Below are positions 25,867-35,034 of a stretch of 64,000 nt of DNA, one piece after another (the first letter of the stretch is position 1; each line of letters starts with the position of its first letter). The stretch comes from Polyangiaceae bacterium (GTDB lineage Bacteria; Myxococcota_A; Polyangia; Polyangiales; Polyangiaceae). The DNA lies in assembly GCA_019637295.1 (NCBI GenBank), contig JAHBVX010000004.1, positions 62,001-126,000 of the forward strand, read 5' to 3'. A program made the position numbers and the translations under genes. The notes below the pieces were generated by a model. That model ran no database searches and was not told where the DNA came from. It saw only the letters and a list, made by a program, of their open reading frames with translations.

Positions 25867-27522
25867 ATGTTCGTGTGCCAGGTGTGCAAGCGGACCTTCC
25901 CGGCGGGAGGCTTCTGCACCGAGGACGGCGCGCCGCTCAGCGCGGCGGGCGGCGATCCGCTGCTGGGCACGACCATCGGCAGCTACCAGCTCACCGGCGT
26001 GCTCGGGCAGGGCGGCATGGGCACCGTGTATCTGGGGGTCCACCCCAACATCGGCAGTCGCGTCGCGGTGAAGGTCCTGTCGCACGCTGCCGCCGAGAAT
26101 CGCGACCTGGTGGAGCGCTTCTTCTCCGAGGCGCGCGCGGTCAACGTCATCCGGCACGAGGGCATCGTGAACGTGCTCGACCTGTCCACGCTGCCCGACG
26201 GTCGCCCCTTCATCGTGATGGAGCAGCTCGAGGGCGCGCCGCTCACGGCCCACTTCGCGTCCATGCGTCCGTTCCCGCTCGCCACTCTGGTGCAGCTCGC
26301 CGCCGAGGTGCTCGGCGCGCTGGGCGCCGCCCACGCAGCGGGCATCACGCACCGGGACTTGAAGCCGGACAACGTGTTCGTCACTCGCCTCGGGCGGCCG
26401 AAGGTGCTCGACTTCGGGATCGCCAAGCTGCGGCCCGAACTCGGCGGGCAGAGCGACGCCACGCGCACGGGGGCGCTGCTCGGCACGCCGCAGTACATGG
26501 CACCCGAGCAAGCCCTGGGCAGCGCCATCGACCATCGCGCCGATCTCTACTCGCTGGGCGTGATCTTGTTCGAGGGCGCCACGGGCCGGCGACCCTTCGA
26601 CGCGGACGCCCTCTACGAGCTCCTGCGCATGCACATCCAGAGCGAGCCGCCGCCGCCGAGGGCGCTCCGACCAGACATTCCACCGAGCCTCGAAGCGGTG
26701 ATCCTGCGCGCGCTGGCCAAGGATCCGGCGCGTCGCTTCCAGAGCGCAGAGGAGTTCGCCGAGGCGCTGAGGGCTGCCGCCCTGGAGCTGGGACACGCCT
26801 TGCAGCTGCCCACCCCGGCTCCGGGCGCCGCCTTCCGATCGAGCGTGGCGCCAACGATGCCGGCCAGCGCGTCGCCATCCGTGGGCGGGACCTCGAGCCC
26901 GCTGTCGACCGTGCGCGAACCCCCACCCCGCGCGGGCATGGGGGTGTGGATCGGCGTCGCGGGCGTCATCGTGGCCGTGCTGGGCCTGGGCGTCGCAGCG
27001 ATCGCGCTGCTGGTGGGCGGGGGGATGTTCGCCGCTTCTCAGGGGGCCACCGCTGCCACGAGCGGCGATCCAGCGCCGGAGCCCGACGACGGGGAGGGCG
27101 TCGACATCAGCGCCGAGCTGCCCAAGATGCGGGCGAAGGCGCGCGAGAAGATGCCCGACGCGGAGCTGATGATGATCTCGGCGTCGGGACCCGTGCGAGG
27201 TGGCCGGCTCTCGATCAAGGCGAACACCGCGGTGAGCTACACGTTCCGCTCCGAGCACGCCTCCAAGACCAGCGAGAACTGCCTGACCATGGTCAGCGTA
27301 TCCCAGTATGGAACCCACGTGAGCGACGCGGTGGCCGACACGGGTTACAAGTGCAAGAGCCCCGTCACCGACAAGCCACGCTGCCAGCTGCGTGACGTCA
27401 CGGCGAAGGCGCCGCCGGGGGCGAAGATCCAGAGCGTGAGCTACATGAACCTGGACGCGCGTTGGGTCTGGATCGTAGTCACCGAAGGTCCGTCGGTGTT
27501 GAACCTTCCGGACACGTGCTGA
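25867..27522 (+). CDS. membrane Ser/Thr protein kinase with N-terminal zinc ribbon
   Basis: 551 residues from ATG 25867 (GTG 25864 adjoins it). A small ribbon with C4, C7 and C17 leads into a Hanks-type kinase: glycine loop GQGGMG (47-52), K69 in VAVKVL, H162-R163-D164 in HRDLKPDN, D182FG and MAPEQALG. After a linker there is one membrane helix (about residues 358-385) and a roughly 150-residue outer domain with paired Cys (ENCLTMV, YKCKS, RCQLRD). All catalytic residues are kept, so it should phosphorylate. Convergent with the rhomboid gene (3-bp gap). Confidence 0.88.
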   Translation: MFVCQVCKRTFPAGGFCTEDGAPLSAAGGDPLLGTTIGSYQLTGVLGQGGMGTVYLGVHPNIGSRVAVKVLSHAAAENRDLVERFFSEARAVNVIRHEGIVNVLDLSTLPDGRPFIVMEQLEGAPLTAHFASMRPFPLATLVQLAAEVLGALGAAHAAGITHRDLKPDNVFVTRLGRPKVLDFGIAKLRPELGGQSDATRTGALLGTPQYMAPEQALGSAIDHRADLYSLGVILFEGATGRRPFDADALYELLRMHIQSEPPPPRALRPDIPPSLEAVILRALAKDPARRFQSAEEFAEALRAAALELGHALQLPTPAPGAAFRSSVAPTMPASASPSVGGTSSPLSTVREPPPRAGMGVWIGVAGVIVAVLGLGVAAIALLVGGGMFAASQGATAATSGDPAPEPDDGEGVDISAELPKMRAKAREKMPDAELMMISASGPVRGGRLSIKANTAVSYTFRSEHASKTSENCLTMVSVSQYGTHVSDAVADTGYKCKSPVTDKPRCQLRDVTAKAPPGAKIQSVSYMNLDARWVWIVVTEGPSVLNLPDTC

Positions 27523-27525
27523 CGC

Positions 27526-28986
27526 TCACTTCGCGCCCTTCAGCCGCAGCAGCGTTGCGCGCTCGAGATCGTCGAGGGCGCCGGACAGGTCGCCACCGTC
27601 GCTCTTGTGATCCCGGCGGGCCTCGAGCGCCGCAGCGAGACCGTCGATCGCCCGCTCCCCGCCGCCGAGCTCCACCGCGCGCTCGAGCGCGACGATGGCG
27701 TCGTCGTGTCGACCCAGCTCGGTGAGCGCGACGCCGATGGCGACCTGGATGCGCCAGGACTTGGGGTCGACGCGCGCGGCTTCCTGCAGGCGCTCGAGGG
27801 ACTGCTCGTGACGACTCTCGTCGGCGAGGGTCAAGCCCTCGTCGAGCAGCTCGTCCGCCAGCGCGCTCCGGGTGCGCTCGTCCGGCTGAAGCTCGTGGGC
27901 ACGTCTGAGCGCTGCGAGAGCGGCGGCTCGATCACCCTTGCGCATGAGCGCGAGCCCCAAGTTGTAGTGCCCGAGGGCGTAGCCGCCGTCCAGGGCCAGG
28001 GCCTTTCGGTACGCTGAGATGGCTTCGTCGAAGCGCTCGGCCTTGGCCAGCGCGACGCCGTGATTCAGATGGGTGTGCATCAGCACCTGGCGAGTCTCTT
28101 CCGAGCCGTCGAGCTCGAGCGAGCGCTCGTGACTGGCGATGGCCTCCTCGAACCGCTCCAGCCGCGAGAGCCCGAGCCCCAGGTTGAAGTGCGCGAGCGG
28201 GTCGTTCGGCTCGAGCAGCAGCGCGCGCTGGTAGAGCAGCACCGCTTCGGCGTCGTTGCCCGCGCGCGCCTGCTCCACGCCGAGATTGAGGAGCATGGAC
28301 GCGGTCTGGGCTCGCTCCCGCGTCGCTGCGGCGCCGCCGAAGGCGACGAGCGCGACCAAGCCGAGCACCGCGGCGGGTCGCGTGGAGCCGGCGGTGGGCG
28401 CGCGCTGGGGCCGCAGCGCGAAACCCAGAGCGGAGCCTGCCACCATGCCGCCGAGGTGGGCGGCGTTGTCCGCGCCGATCAGCGCGCCGAACACCAGCGT
28501 GGCGCCGAGCCACACCAGCATGCCCCCGAGCTCCGAGCGCTTGCGCTCGCGCCACAGCGCGAAGGCCACGGAGGCGATCAGCCCGCAGAGCGCCCCTGAG
28601 GCGCCCGCCGAGATCACCGGGGAGCTCCAGTGCCAGGCGAGGCTCGCGAGCGACGCGACGAGACCGGAGCCGAGAGTGATGACCACGAACCGCGCGGGCC
28701 CGTACTCCGCCTCGGCGCGCGGACCGACCGCCACCAGCGCCGCGCAGTTGAGCAGCAGGTGCAGCGGGTTGATGTGCAGAAAGGTCGCAGCGATCAGGCG
28801 ATGTAGCTGTCCCTCACGCACCAGCGGGGCGTAGCCCGCGCCAAAGCGCATCAGCGTCTCGCCGGAGATGGCGGCCAGCTCCCCGCTGCCCCCCGAGAGC
28901 AACATGCCCGCGTACGCCACCACGCACACGCCGAGCAGGACCGCGCTCGGGCGCGACCAGACCTCGCTCCAGCGCTGCTCGGTCAT
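27526..28986 (-). CDS. rhomboid intramembrane protease fused to TPR repeats
   Basis: 486 residues from ATG 28986. N-terminal half is a six-helix rhomboid: HINPLHLLLN in helix 2, catalytic S130 in SAGASGALCG, and H177 in NAAHLGGMVAG. This pair cleaves membrane helices within the bilayer. From about residue 220 on there are six or so TPR units (LNLGVEQARAGNDAEAVLLY, AHFNLGLGLSRLERFEEAI, GHYNLGLALMRKGDRAAAL), probably cytoplasmic and substrate-recruiting. The start (ATGA) overlaps the FGGY kinase stop, so the genes are coupled. Confidence 0.88.
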   Translation of the reverse strand: MTEQRWSEVWSRPSAVLLGVCVVAYAGMLLSGGSGELAAISGETLMRFGAGYAPLVREGQLHRLIAATFLHINPLHLLLNCAALVAVGPRAEAEYGPARFVVITLGSGLVASLASLAWHWSSPVISAGASGALCGLIASVAFALWRERKRSELGGMLVWLGATLVFGALIGADNAAHLGGMVAGSALGFALRPQRAPTAGSTRPAAVLGLVALVAFGGAAATRERAQTASMLLNLGVEQARAGNDAEAVLLYQRALLLEPNDPLAHFNLGLGLSRLERFEEAIASHERSLELDGSEETRQVLMHTHLNHGVALAKAERFDEAISAYRKALALDGGYALGHYNLGLALMRKGDRAAALAALRRAHELQPDERTRSALADELLDEGLTLADESRHEQSLERLQEAARVDPKSWRIQVAIGVALTELGRHDDAIVALERAVELGGGERAIDGLAAALEARRDHKSDGGDLSGALDDLERATLLRLKGAK

Positions 28987-30527
28987 GGCGTCGCTCGGCG
29001 CAGCCGGGAAAGCTCCGTCAGCGACGCCCGCAGCGCGGGATAGAGCGTGGCGAACACGGCGCCGAGCTCGCGATAGCGCCCGCGCGCCGGTCCCGGGGTG
29101 AAGCCCGCGCCCGTCCCGGTCATGGCCGCCGTGGCCGCCGCCAGATCCGAGTGCAGGCCGCTGGCGACGGCCGCGAGGATCCCGGCGCCCAGGCTGGTGG
29201 CCTCGGCCGACCGGGCGCGCAGCACGGGCTTGTCCAGCACGTCCGCCAGGAGCTGACACCAGAGCGCGCTCTTCGAGCCGCCCCCCATCACCACCACGGT
29301 GTCGATGGGTGCGCCGAGGGCCGCCTCGACCGCGGCGGTGTGCAGGTGCTGCTCGAAGGCGATGCCCTCCAGGAGCGCGCGGTGAAAGTGCTCCGGCCCG
29401 TGGCCGCCATGAAGACCCACGACGATGCCCGTGGCGTCGTCGTCCCAGTACGGATTCATCACCCCGTTCCAATAGGGGACCACGAGCAAGCCGTCCGCGC
29501 CGGGCACGAGCGCGGCGGCGCGCCGCTCGAGATCCGCGAGCACGTCCTCGCTGCGCAAGGTCACCCCCGTCGTCCGCGCCACCTCACCGGCCAGGAAACG
29601 ATCGGCGAACCAGCTCAGCGTGAAGGTGCCGCCCTGCAGGTCCGTCTCCAAGAAGTAGCTGCCCGGCGCCGCGCCATACAGCGTGCGAAAGGCGCGATCG
29701 ATCTTCAGCTCGTGCGACAGCACCCCCGACACGATCGCCGTGCCCAGGTTCAAGTAGGCGCGCCCCGGACGATCGATGCCCGCGCCGAGCCCCGCCGCTT
29801 GCCCATCCCCCGCGCCAGCGACCAACGGCGTGCCCGCGGGCAACCCACAATCCCCAGCCAGCGCGGCGTCGAGGGTGCCCATCACGCTGCCGGGCTCGAC
29901 CAGCTCGGGCATGTGGCTCGCATCGAGCCCGAGCGCCGCGAGCAGCTCGGGCGACCAGCGGCGCGCGGCGAGGTCCACCAGGCCGAGCGGATCCGCCGAC
30001 GCGAGCGAGGTCATGGCGCGGCCCAACAGCTTCCAGGTCAGGAAGGCGTGCACGTCGAGCACGCGCAGGTCGGGGCGGCGCAGCTCGGGGTGGCGCTCGA
30101 ACAGCGCGAACAGCTTGTAGAAGCTCGGGGTGATGCAGGGCGGCTTGCCGGAGATGGCGTGGGCGCGGCCGGCGCCGATCCCCGCGATGGCCGCGTCGAC
30201 CCGCTCTCGGCCTCGAGCGTCCATCCACACGAGCGCCGGGTGCAGCGGTCGGCCCTGCGAATCGCAGAGCACGAACGTCTCCCGCTGGTGCGTGATGCAC
30301 ACCCCGCGCACCGCGCTGGCCGCTGGCCCCAGCGCCGCGCTGCAGGCGCACAGGGCGGCTCGGGTCGCGCTCCACCACGCCTCGGCGTCTTGCTCCCAGC
30401 CGTCCGGGGCTGGGTTGTCGAGCGCGTAGCCGGCCCGACCTTCGGCGATGGGCTGCCCGCTGCTGCTCCACGCCACCGCCTTGACGCTGGTGGTGCTCGC
30501 GTCGATGCCGATCACACTCTCGGTCAC
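28983..30527 (-). CDS. FGGY-family carbohydrate kinase
   Basis: 514 residues from GTG 30527. It begins IGIDASTTSVKAVAW, the ASKHA phosphate-1 motif, and has the second ATP-binding part IDTVVVMGGGSKSALWCQLLADVL with GAGDGQAAGLGAGI. FGGY kinases phosphorylate sugars or polyols such as xylulose, gluconate or glycerol; no neighbouring isomerase narrows the substrate. Xylulokinase-like is a guess. Translation of the rhomboid-TPR gene downstream overlaps its stop. Divergent from the POT-like transporter by 93 bp. Confidence 0.85.
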   Translation of the reverse strand: MTESVIGIDASTTSVKAVAWSSSGQPIAEGRAGYALDNPAPDGWEQDAEAWWSATRAALCACSAALGPAASAVRGVCITHQRETFVLCDSQGRPLHPALVWMDARGRERVDAAIAGIGAGRAHAISGKPPCITPSFYKLFALFERHPELRRPDLRVLDVHAFLTWKLLGRAMTSLASADPLGLVDLAARRWSPELLAALGLDASHMPELVEPGSVMGTLDAALAGDCGLPAGTPLVAGAGDGQAAGLGAGIDRPGRAYLNLGTAIVSGVLSHELKIDRAFRTLYGAAPGSYFLETDLQGGTFTLSWFADRFLAGEVARTTGVTLRSEDVLADLERRAAALVPGADGLLVVPYWNGVMNPYWDDDATGIVVGLHGGHGPEHFHRALLEGIAFEQHLHTAAVEAALGAPIDTVVVMGGGSKSALWCQLLADVLDKPVLRARSAEATSLGAGILAAVASGLHSDLAAATAAMTGTGAGFTPGPARGRYRELGAVFATLYPALRASLTELSRLRRATP

Positions 30528-30620
30528 GCCGTCGGCTCCACGGCACGAGGAATAACACCACCCCGCCGCCCACGAAAGTTTCGCTGACCTGGGCGGCGCG
30601 CGGGCGTATGGTCCGCGGCC

Positions 30621-32192
30621 ATGTCCAAGGAATCCGACGACGGCGCGCCCGCGAGTGCCGCTCCCTCGAACGACGCCGCCGCCCTCGCGGACGTGAAGCA
30701 GCTCGGGATGTGGGCTGCGATCACCTCCCTCGGTTACGTGTTCTGGATCGTCGGCGCCATGGAGATGGTCGAGCGCTTGGCCTACTACGGCGTCAAAGCC
30801 GTCGCCGCGCTGTACGCCTCGGATCCGGTGGCCAAGGGCGGCCTCGGCATCACGCCGGCCCAGTACGGTCACATCACCGGCGTGTGGGCGGCGGTGCAGT
30901 CCTTCGTCCCGGTCTTCACCGGCGGTCTGTCGGATCGCTACGGCTACAAGGAGACCATCGCGGTCTCGACGGTGGTCAAGATCTGCGGCTACGTGATCAT
31001 GGCGCTGTTCCCGAGCTACTACGGCTTCATGTGCGGCGCCGTGGTGCTGGCCCTCGGCACCGCCATCTTCAAGCCGGGCATCCAGGGCACGCTGGTGAAC
31101 TCTACCCGCCGCGAGAACAGCTCCATGGCCTGGGGCATCTTCTATCAGACGGTGAACATCGGAGGCTGGCTCGGCCCGCTGGTGGCGGCGTTCCTGCGCG
31201 GCGGGTTCGGCTGGCGCGAGGTGTTCCTCGCCTGCGTCGGCATCATCTCCATGAACTTCATCCTGCTGCTCACCTACAAGGAGCCCCACAAGGAGGTACG
31301 CCTGGCGCGCATGAAGGCCGTGCGCGCGGGCACCGTCAAGCAAGAGAGCCTCTTCTGGGACTCGCTGCACGAGCTCAAGAAGACCCACGTCTGGCTGTAC
31401 CTGCTGATCTTCAGCGGCTTCTGGTTCATGTTCAACGCCCTGTTCGACGTGCTGCCCCTGCACATCAGCGAGTGGGTGGACACCAAGAACATCGTGAAGG
31501 ATCTGTTCGGCCCGGACGGCACGCGCAATCCCTTCTTCAAGTTCTTGCTCGGCATGAACCCGGAGGGCACCGAGGTGAACCCGGAGGGCATGCTGAACCT
31601 GAACGCCGGGCTCATCATGATCACCTGCTTCTTCTTCGCCTGGCTCAGCGGCAAGATGCGAGCGACGAACAGCATGGTGCTGGGCACGCTGCTGGCTACG
31701 GCGGCCATGTTCATGAGCGGCTACTCCACCATCGGCTGGCTGTCGGTGGCGGCCATCCTCACCTTCAGCGTGGGCGAGATGTTCTCGAGCCCCAAGTTCT
31801 CCGAGTTCATTGGCAACTTCGCCCCCGGCGAGAAGAAGGCCATGTACCTCGGCTTCAGCCAGATCCCGCTCGGCATCGGCTGGACCCTGGAGGGCTTCGT
31901 GGCGCCCTGGCTGTACGGTCACTACGCGTCCAAGGAGCGCTTCTCCCGCGAGCTCCTGCTCGAGCGCGGCATGCCCACTGCTGAGGTAGACGCGATCAAG
32001 AACGGCGAGGCGTTCACGACCTTGGTCCAGTTCACCAAAGAGACCCCGGAGGCGATGACGCGCCTGCTGTACGAGTCCCACAACGTCGGCATCGTGTGGA
32101 CGATCATGGGCGCCGTGGGCATCGCGTCCGCGGTGTTCATCTACATGTACGGCCGCTGGATCCTGCGCGTGGCCAAGCAAGCCCGGAGCTGA
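30621..32192 (+). CDS. POT/PTR2-like proton-coupled MFS transporter
   Basis: 523 residues with 12 or more membrane helices. The first helix carries EMVERLAYYGVKA, the ExxERFxYYG-type motif of the proton-dependent oligopeptide transporter family, and GTAIFKPGIQGTLVNSTRRENSS followed by AWGIFYQTVNIGGW matches the second family region. It likely imports small peptides or related solutes using the proton gradient. A loop insert (about residues 295-330) with NPEGTEVNPEGM is unusual. Divergent from the FGGY kinase gene. A link to the radical SAM locus 1.3 kb downstream is possible but unproven. Confidence 0.8.
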   Translation: MSKESDDGAPASAAPSNDAAALADVKQLGMWAAITSLGYVFWIVGAMEMVERLAYYGVKAVAALYASDPVAKGGLGITPAQYGHITGVWAAVQSFVPVFTGGLSDRYGYKETIAVSTVVKICGYVIMALFPSYYGFMCGAVVLALGTAIFKPGIQGTLVNSTRRENSSMAWGIFYQTVNIGGWLGPLVAAFLRGGFGWREVFLACVGIISMNFILLLTYKEPHKEVRLARMKAVRAGTVKQESLFWDSLHELKKTHVWLYLLIFSGFWFMFNALFDVLPLHISEWVDTKNIVKDLFGPDGTRNPFFKFLLGMNPEGTEVNPEGMLNLNAGLIMITCFFFAWLSGKMRATNSMVLGTLLATAAMFMSGYSTIGWLSVAAILTFSVGEMFSSPKFSEFIGNFAPGEKKAMYLGFSQIPLGIGWTLEGFVAPWLYGHYASKERFSRELLLERGMPTAEVDAIKNGEAFTTLVQFTKETPEAMTRLLYESHNVGIVWTIMGAVGIASAVFIYMYGRWILRVAKQARS

Positions 32193-32328
32193 CCCGGCGC
32201 GGCTCTAACGGGCTCCTGGTCGCAAAAGCCTGAACTCGGCCCAGGGGCCCATCCGCTGGACCGGGCAACTCGCCTGCCGAAGGCGGGCCGTCCGTGGTAG
32301 GCTTCCACCCTTCTCCCCGGAGCGTCTC

Positions 32329-33198
32329 GTGCCGAAAACGCCCCCGCCGATGCTCGGTTTCAACAATAACGTCAGGCATCAAGGGCGTATTTTCCACATC
32401 CAGACGGAGGACAGCGGGGTCAAGCGACCGCACGTCATCACCCACCTGTTCGGCGACGGCGGCCGCATCCTCAAGAGCCAGAAGACCACCTACGCCGAGC
32501 ACCTCGAGCGCGAGGACATCTCCAAGGTCGTCCGCCAGCTGATGAAGGATCAGCACAAGGCGATGTTCGTCGCGCTGCGCCAAGGCGACTTCGACGCCGT
32601 CATCCTCGACGCTCTTGGACCACCCCCGGCACCGAAGCAGCCGGTAGCGAAGTCCGAGGCGGCGCCAGCCGACGCTCCGGCGAGCGCCCCCGCAGAGCCT
32701 GAGCAGCCGGCGGTGCAGCCCGCCGCGCCCGGAGCCCCGCTCGTCGCGCCCGAGCCCCCGCCTGCGGCGGCCGAGCCGGCGGTGACCCCGCCCTCGCCTG
32801 CCCCAAGCGAAGCGCCCCTGCGTCCGTCCAATTGGCCGCTCCCGCTGCGGCCCAGCCAGCCCCACATCTCGGTCGCTCCAGCGCTGCGCGACTCGGACGC
32901 GCCCATGCGCGCGGCCGCCATCCACCCGTCGCGGCCTTCCCCGCCGCCGCGGCGCGGCACACCCTCGCTGGGCACGCCGCGCGACGCCCGGCCCCGATCG
33001 GATCCGGACATGGGGCGCTATTCCGTGCTCGAGCCCGTGAAGGAGGAGCGACCGGGTCGCTACGCCGTCGCGGGCGCCGCCTCCATCTTCAGCGAAGAGC
33101 AGCCCAAGAGCATCTTTGGCGGCGACGAGCTGATCGGAGAGAAGTCTCTGGATGAGGTCATCCTCAGCTACCTCGCGGAAGACCTCGAGCAGAAGTAG
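32329..33198 (+). CDS. conserved myxobacterial protein, unknown function
   Basis: 289 residues from GTG 32329. A conserved N-terminal domain of about 95 residues (LGFNNNVRHQGRIFHIQTEDS, PHVITHLFGDGGRIL, QLMKDQHKAMFVALRQGDFD) is known to me from many delta-proteobacterial hypothetical proteins. A Pro/Ala-rich low-complexity stretch (about 100-240) follows and a short conserved tail (KSIFGGDELIGEKSLDEVILSYL) ends it. No signal or membrane segment. Function unknown. Confidence 0.7.
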   Translation: MPKTPPPMLGFNNNVRHQGRIFHIQTEDSGVKRPHVITHLFGDGGRILKSQKTTYAEHLEREDISKVVRQLMKDQHKAMFVALRQGDFDAVILDALGPPPAPKQPVAKSEAAPADAPASAPAEPEQPAVQPAAPGAPLVAPEPPPAAAEPAVTPPSPAPSEAPLRPSNWPLPLRPSQPHISVAPALRDSDAPMRAAAIHPSRPSPPPRRGTPSLGTPRDARPRSDPDMGRYSVLEPVKEERPGRYAVAGAASIFSEEQPKSIFGGDELIGEKSLDEVILSYLAEDLEQK

Positions 33199-33354
33199 GC
33201 CGGCCGGGATCCCGCAACGCCTGCAGCGTCACGCTGAGGGTACGCGCCGACTGCGCAGTTTCACGCGTCCATGACGAAAGTAAACTCGCGTACGACCCTG
33301 CGAGATCCCTGCCGTCGATCAGATCGCGCGCGACCCGCCGGCGCGCTTGGCACG

Positions 33355-33897
33355 ATGCCTGCAGCAGATGGCACTCCCTGCCGGAGACACTTGGTGCGAG
33401 CAACCTTCCCGACGCAGAGCGTCACCTTCATGGCCGTCGAGGATGGCGCGCTGCTCCCGCGCGTGAGTCCGGTCGAGCAAGGGGAGCATGAGCTGGTCGT
33501 GATCGCTCAGGACGGCGCGCGCCCCTCGACGTTCCTGTATCGCATCAGCCGTGCGCTGCTCGCGCTCGAGCGTCGGTGCCGGCGCGTCGAGCGCGCCGTG
33601 TTCGTGACGGGCACGACGCCCGCCGCCGACCGAGCTGGCGTGGCGCGGATCCTCGCCACGCACCTGGCACCCGGCGCGCAGGCAGTGCTCGATGTCGTGG
33701 CCGCCCGTGACCTCGACGCGCACCAGCGCCACGAGCTGTTCGGACTGGCCGACGTGCTCACCCGCGAGTTACCCCAGCGCGCGTCCTTGCGAGTCCGATT
33801 CGACGGCACCTGCGCGCCGCTCGACAGCGGCGTGTTCGCGCGCACGGAGGCCGACCGCGCCTCGTCCCTGCCGCCTCCGGGACAGGCGAGCGCATAG
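33355..33897 (+). CDS. unrecognised protein at the head of the radical SAM locus
   Basis: 180 residues if started at ATG 33355; the frame is open back to 33271 and a GTG at 33391 is also possible. An N-terminal beta-rich part (TFPTQSVTFMAVEDGALLPRV) is followed by a Rossmann-like alternation (LVVIAQDG, ERAVFVTGTTPAAD, AVLDVVAARDLDAHQRHELFGL). Not similar to anything I recognise. It is on the same strand and 93 bp ahead of the first radical SAM gene, so it is a candidate partner of that enzyme. Confidence 0.55.
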   Translation: MPAADGTPCRRHLVRATFPTQSVTFMAVEDGALLPRVSPVEQGEHELVVIAQDGARPSTFLYRISRALLALERRCRRVERAVFVTGTTPAADRAGVARILATHLAPGAQAVLDVVAARDLDAHQRHELFGLADVLTRELPQRASLRVRFDGTCAPLDSGVFARTEADRASSLPPPGQASA

Positions 33898-33990
33898 CGT
33901 CGGTTCCACGGCGCGACTCGAGCCCAGCAGCCCAGTACGAGCCGCCGGGGCCTGGCTGCCGGGTGGCAGTTGTGGGACACTCCCGGCGGG

Positions 33991-35034
33991 ATGCCCGAGG
34001 ACAAGTCGCTCTATTGCCTGTTGTTCCTGACGCGGCGCTGCAACATCGATTGCACCTACTGTCACATGGAGCACGACGGCTATGAGGACATGACCGAGGA
34101 GCGGCTCGCGCGCGCCATGAAGCTGTTTCTCGGGGTGAACCCCAACGTCTGTCTGCACCTGTTCGGGGGCGAGCCGCTGCTGCGCTTCGACTTGATCGAG
34201 TGGATCCTGGAGCACGCGGCCAAGCACTACGCGGACCGCAACATCAACTACATGATCACGACCAACGGGCTCTTGCTGCGCGATCGCTATCTGGACTACC
34301 TCCTGGAGCACGGCGTGCGGGTGATGCTCAGCCTCGACGGCAGCTTCGACTCGCAGAAGGACTGGCGCCGGACCATCGGCGGGGACGGCCGTCGCGCCTA
34401 CGACCGCATCGTCGAGAATCTGGCCGAGCTGAACCGACGCAACGTGGACTACTTCGTCAACATGGTGGTCAGCCCCGAGAACGTGGACCGCATGGAAGAG
34501 AACGTGCTCTTCTTTCGTGATCTGGGGGTTCGCCGGCTGCAGGTCACCTACGAACTCGGGGCGCATTGGTGCGAGCCGTTCCGGTCCGCGTACGTGCGGG
34601 GTTTTCGCGAGGTGATCGAGAAGTATGACGGGCAGGCTGAGTTCTCCCTGCAGTACGGGCCCTCCAGCGAGCCGGTGCTCGGCAACATGACGTTCATCGT
34701 CGACGTCAACGGTGACATGTACCGCGGCTGCGCGGTCGTGCTCGAGAAGACCATGCCGCGCTTCAACGAGGTGGTCCGTATCCCCAACCTGGACGAGCAG
34801 CGCGACCTGACGAGCTTCGTGCGCAGCCGCGACGAGCAAGTGCGAGACTTCCTGCGCCGTACCCGCGTCGCGGAGAACGACTACAAACTCCTGCGCAGCA
34901 ACATGCACCTTGGCTACCTGTTGCGCCGGGAGATGTTCGACATGCAAGCCCAGCGAGCCGAGCACCCGGGCCAACCCGCCGCCCCGCGACCCGTGGCTCA
35001 GCCGAGCGCCGGGCGCAGTCCGTCGGCGCCGTAG
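33991..35034 (+). CDS. radical SAM enzyme A (CX3CX2C), SPASM Cys mostly lost
   Basis: 347 residues from ATG 33991 (a GTG at 33970 is in frame). The [4Fe-4S] motif is C17-x3-C21-x2-C24 in RRCNIDCTYCHMEH. SAM-site features follow: LFGGEPLLRFD, MITTNGLLL, MLSLDGSFDSQ. The C-terminal half has the strand FIVDVNGDMYRGCAV where SPASM proteins carry cluster Cys, but only this one Cys is left. It therefore likely holds one cluster. It is similar to enzymes D and F of this locus (shared FGGEP, TTNG, SLDG). The 3' end overlaps gene B on the other strand by 37 bp. Substrate unknown. Confidence 0.85.
   Translation: MPEDKSLYCLLFLTRRCNIDCTYCHMEHDGYEDMTEERLARAMKLFLGVNPNVCLHLFGGEPLLRFDLIEWILEHAAKHYADRNINYMITTNGLLLRDRYLDYLLEHGVRVMLSLDGSFDSQKDWRRTIGGDGRRAYDRIVENLAELNRRNVDYFVNMVVSPENVDRMEENVLFFRDLGVRRLQVTYELGAHWCEPFRSAYVRGFREVIEKYDGQAEFSLQYGPSSEPVLGNMTFIVDVNGDMYRGCAVVLEKTMPRFNEVVRIPNLDEQRDLTSFVRSRDEQVRDFLRRTRVAENDYKLLRSNMHLGYLLRREMFDMQAQRAEHPGQPAAPRPVAQPSAGRSPSAP

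Noticed and set aside
33164-33403. 79-residue minus-strand frame near the radical SAM locus, considered as a precursor peptide
   Set aside because: No leader-core pattern, no repeated residues typical of radical SAM substrates, and it overlaps the end of the upstream gene in antisense.
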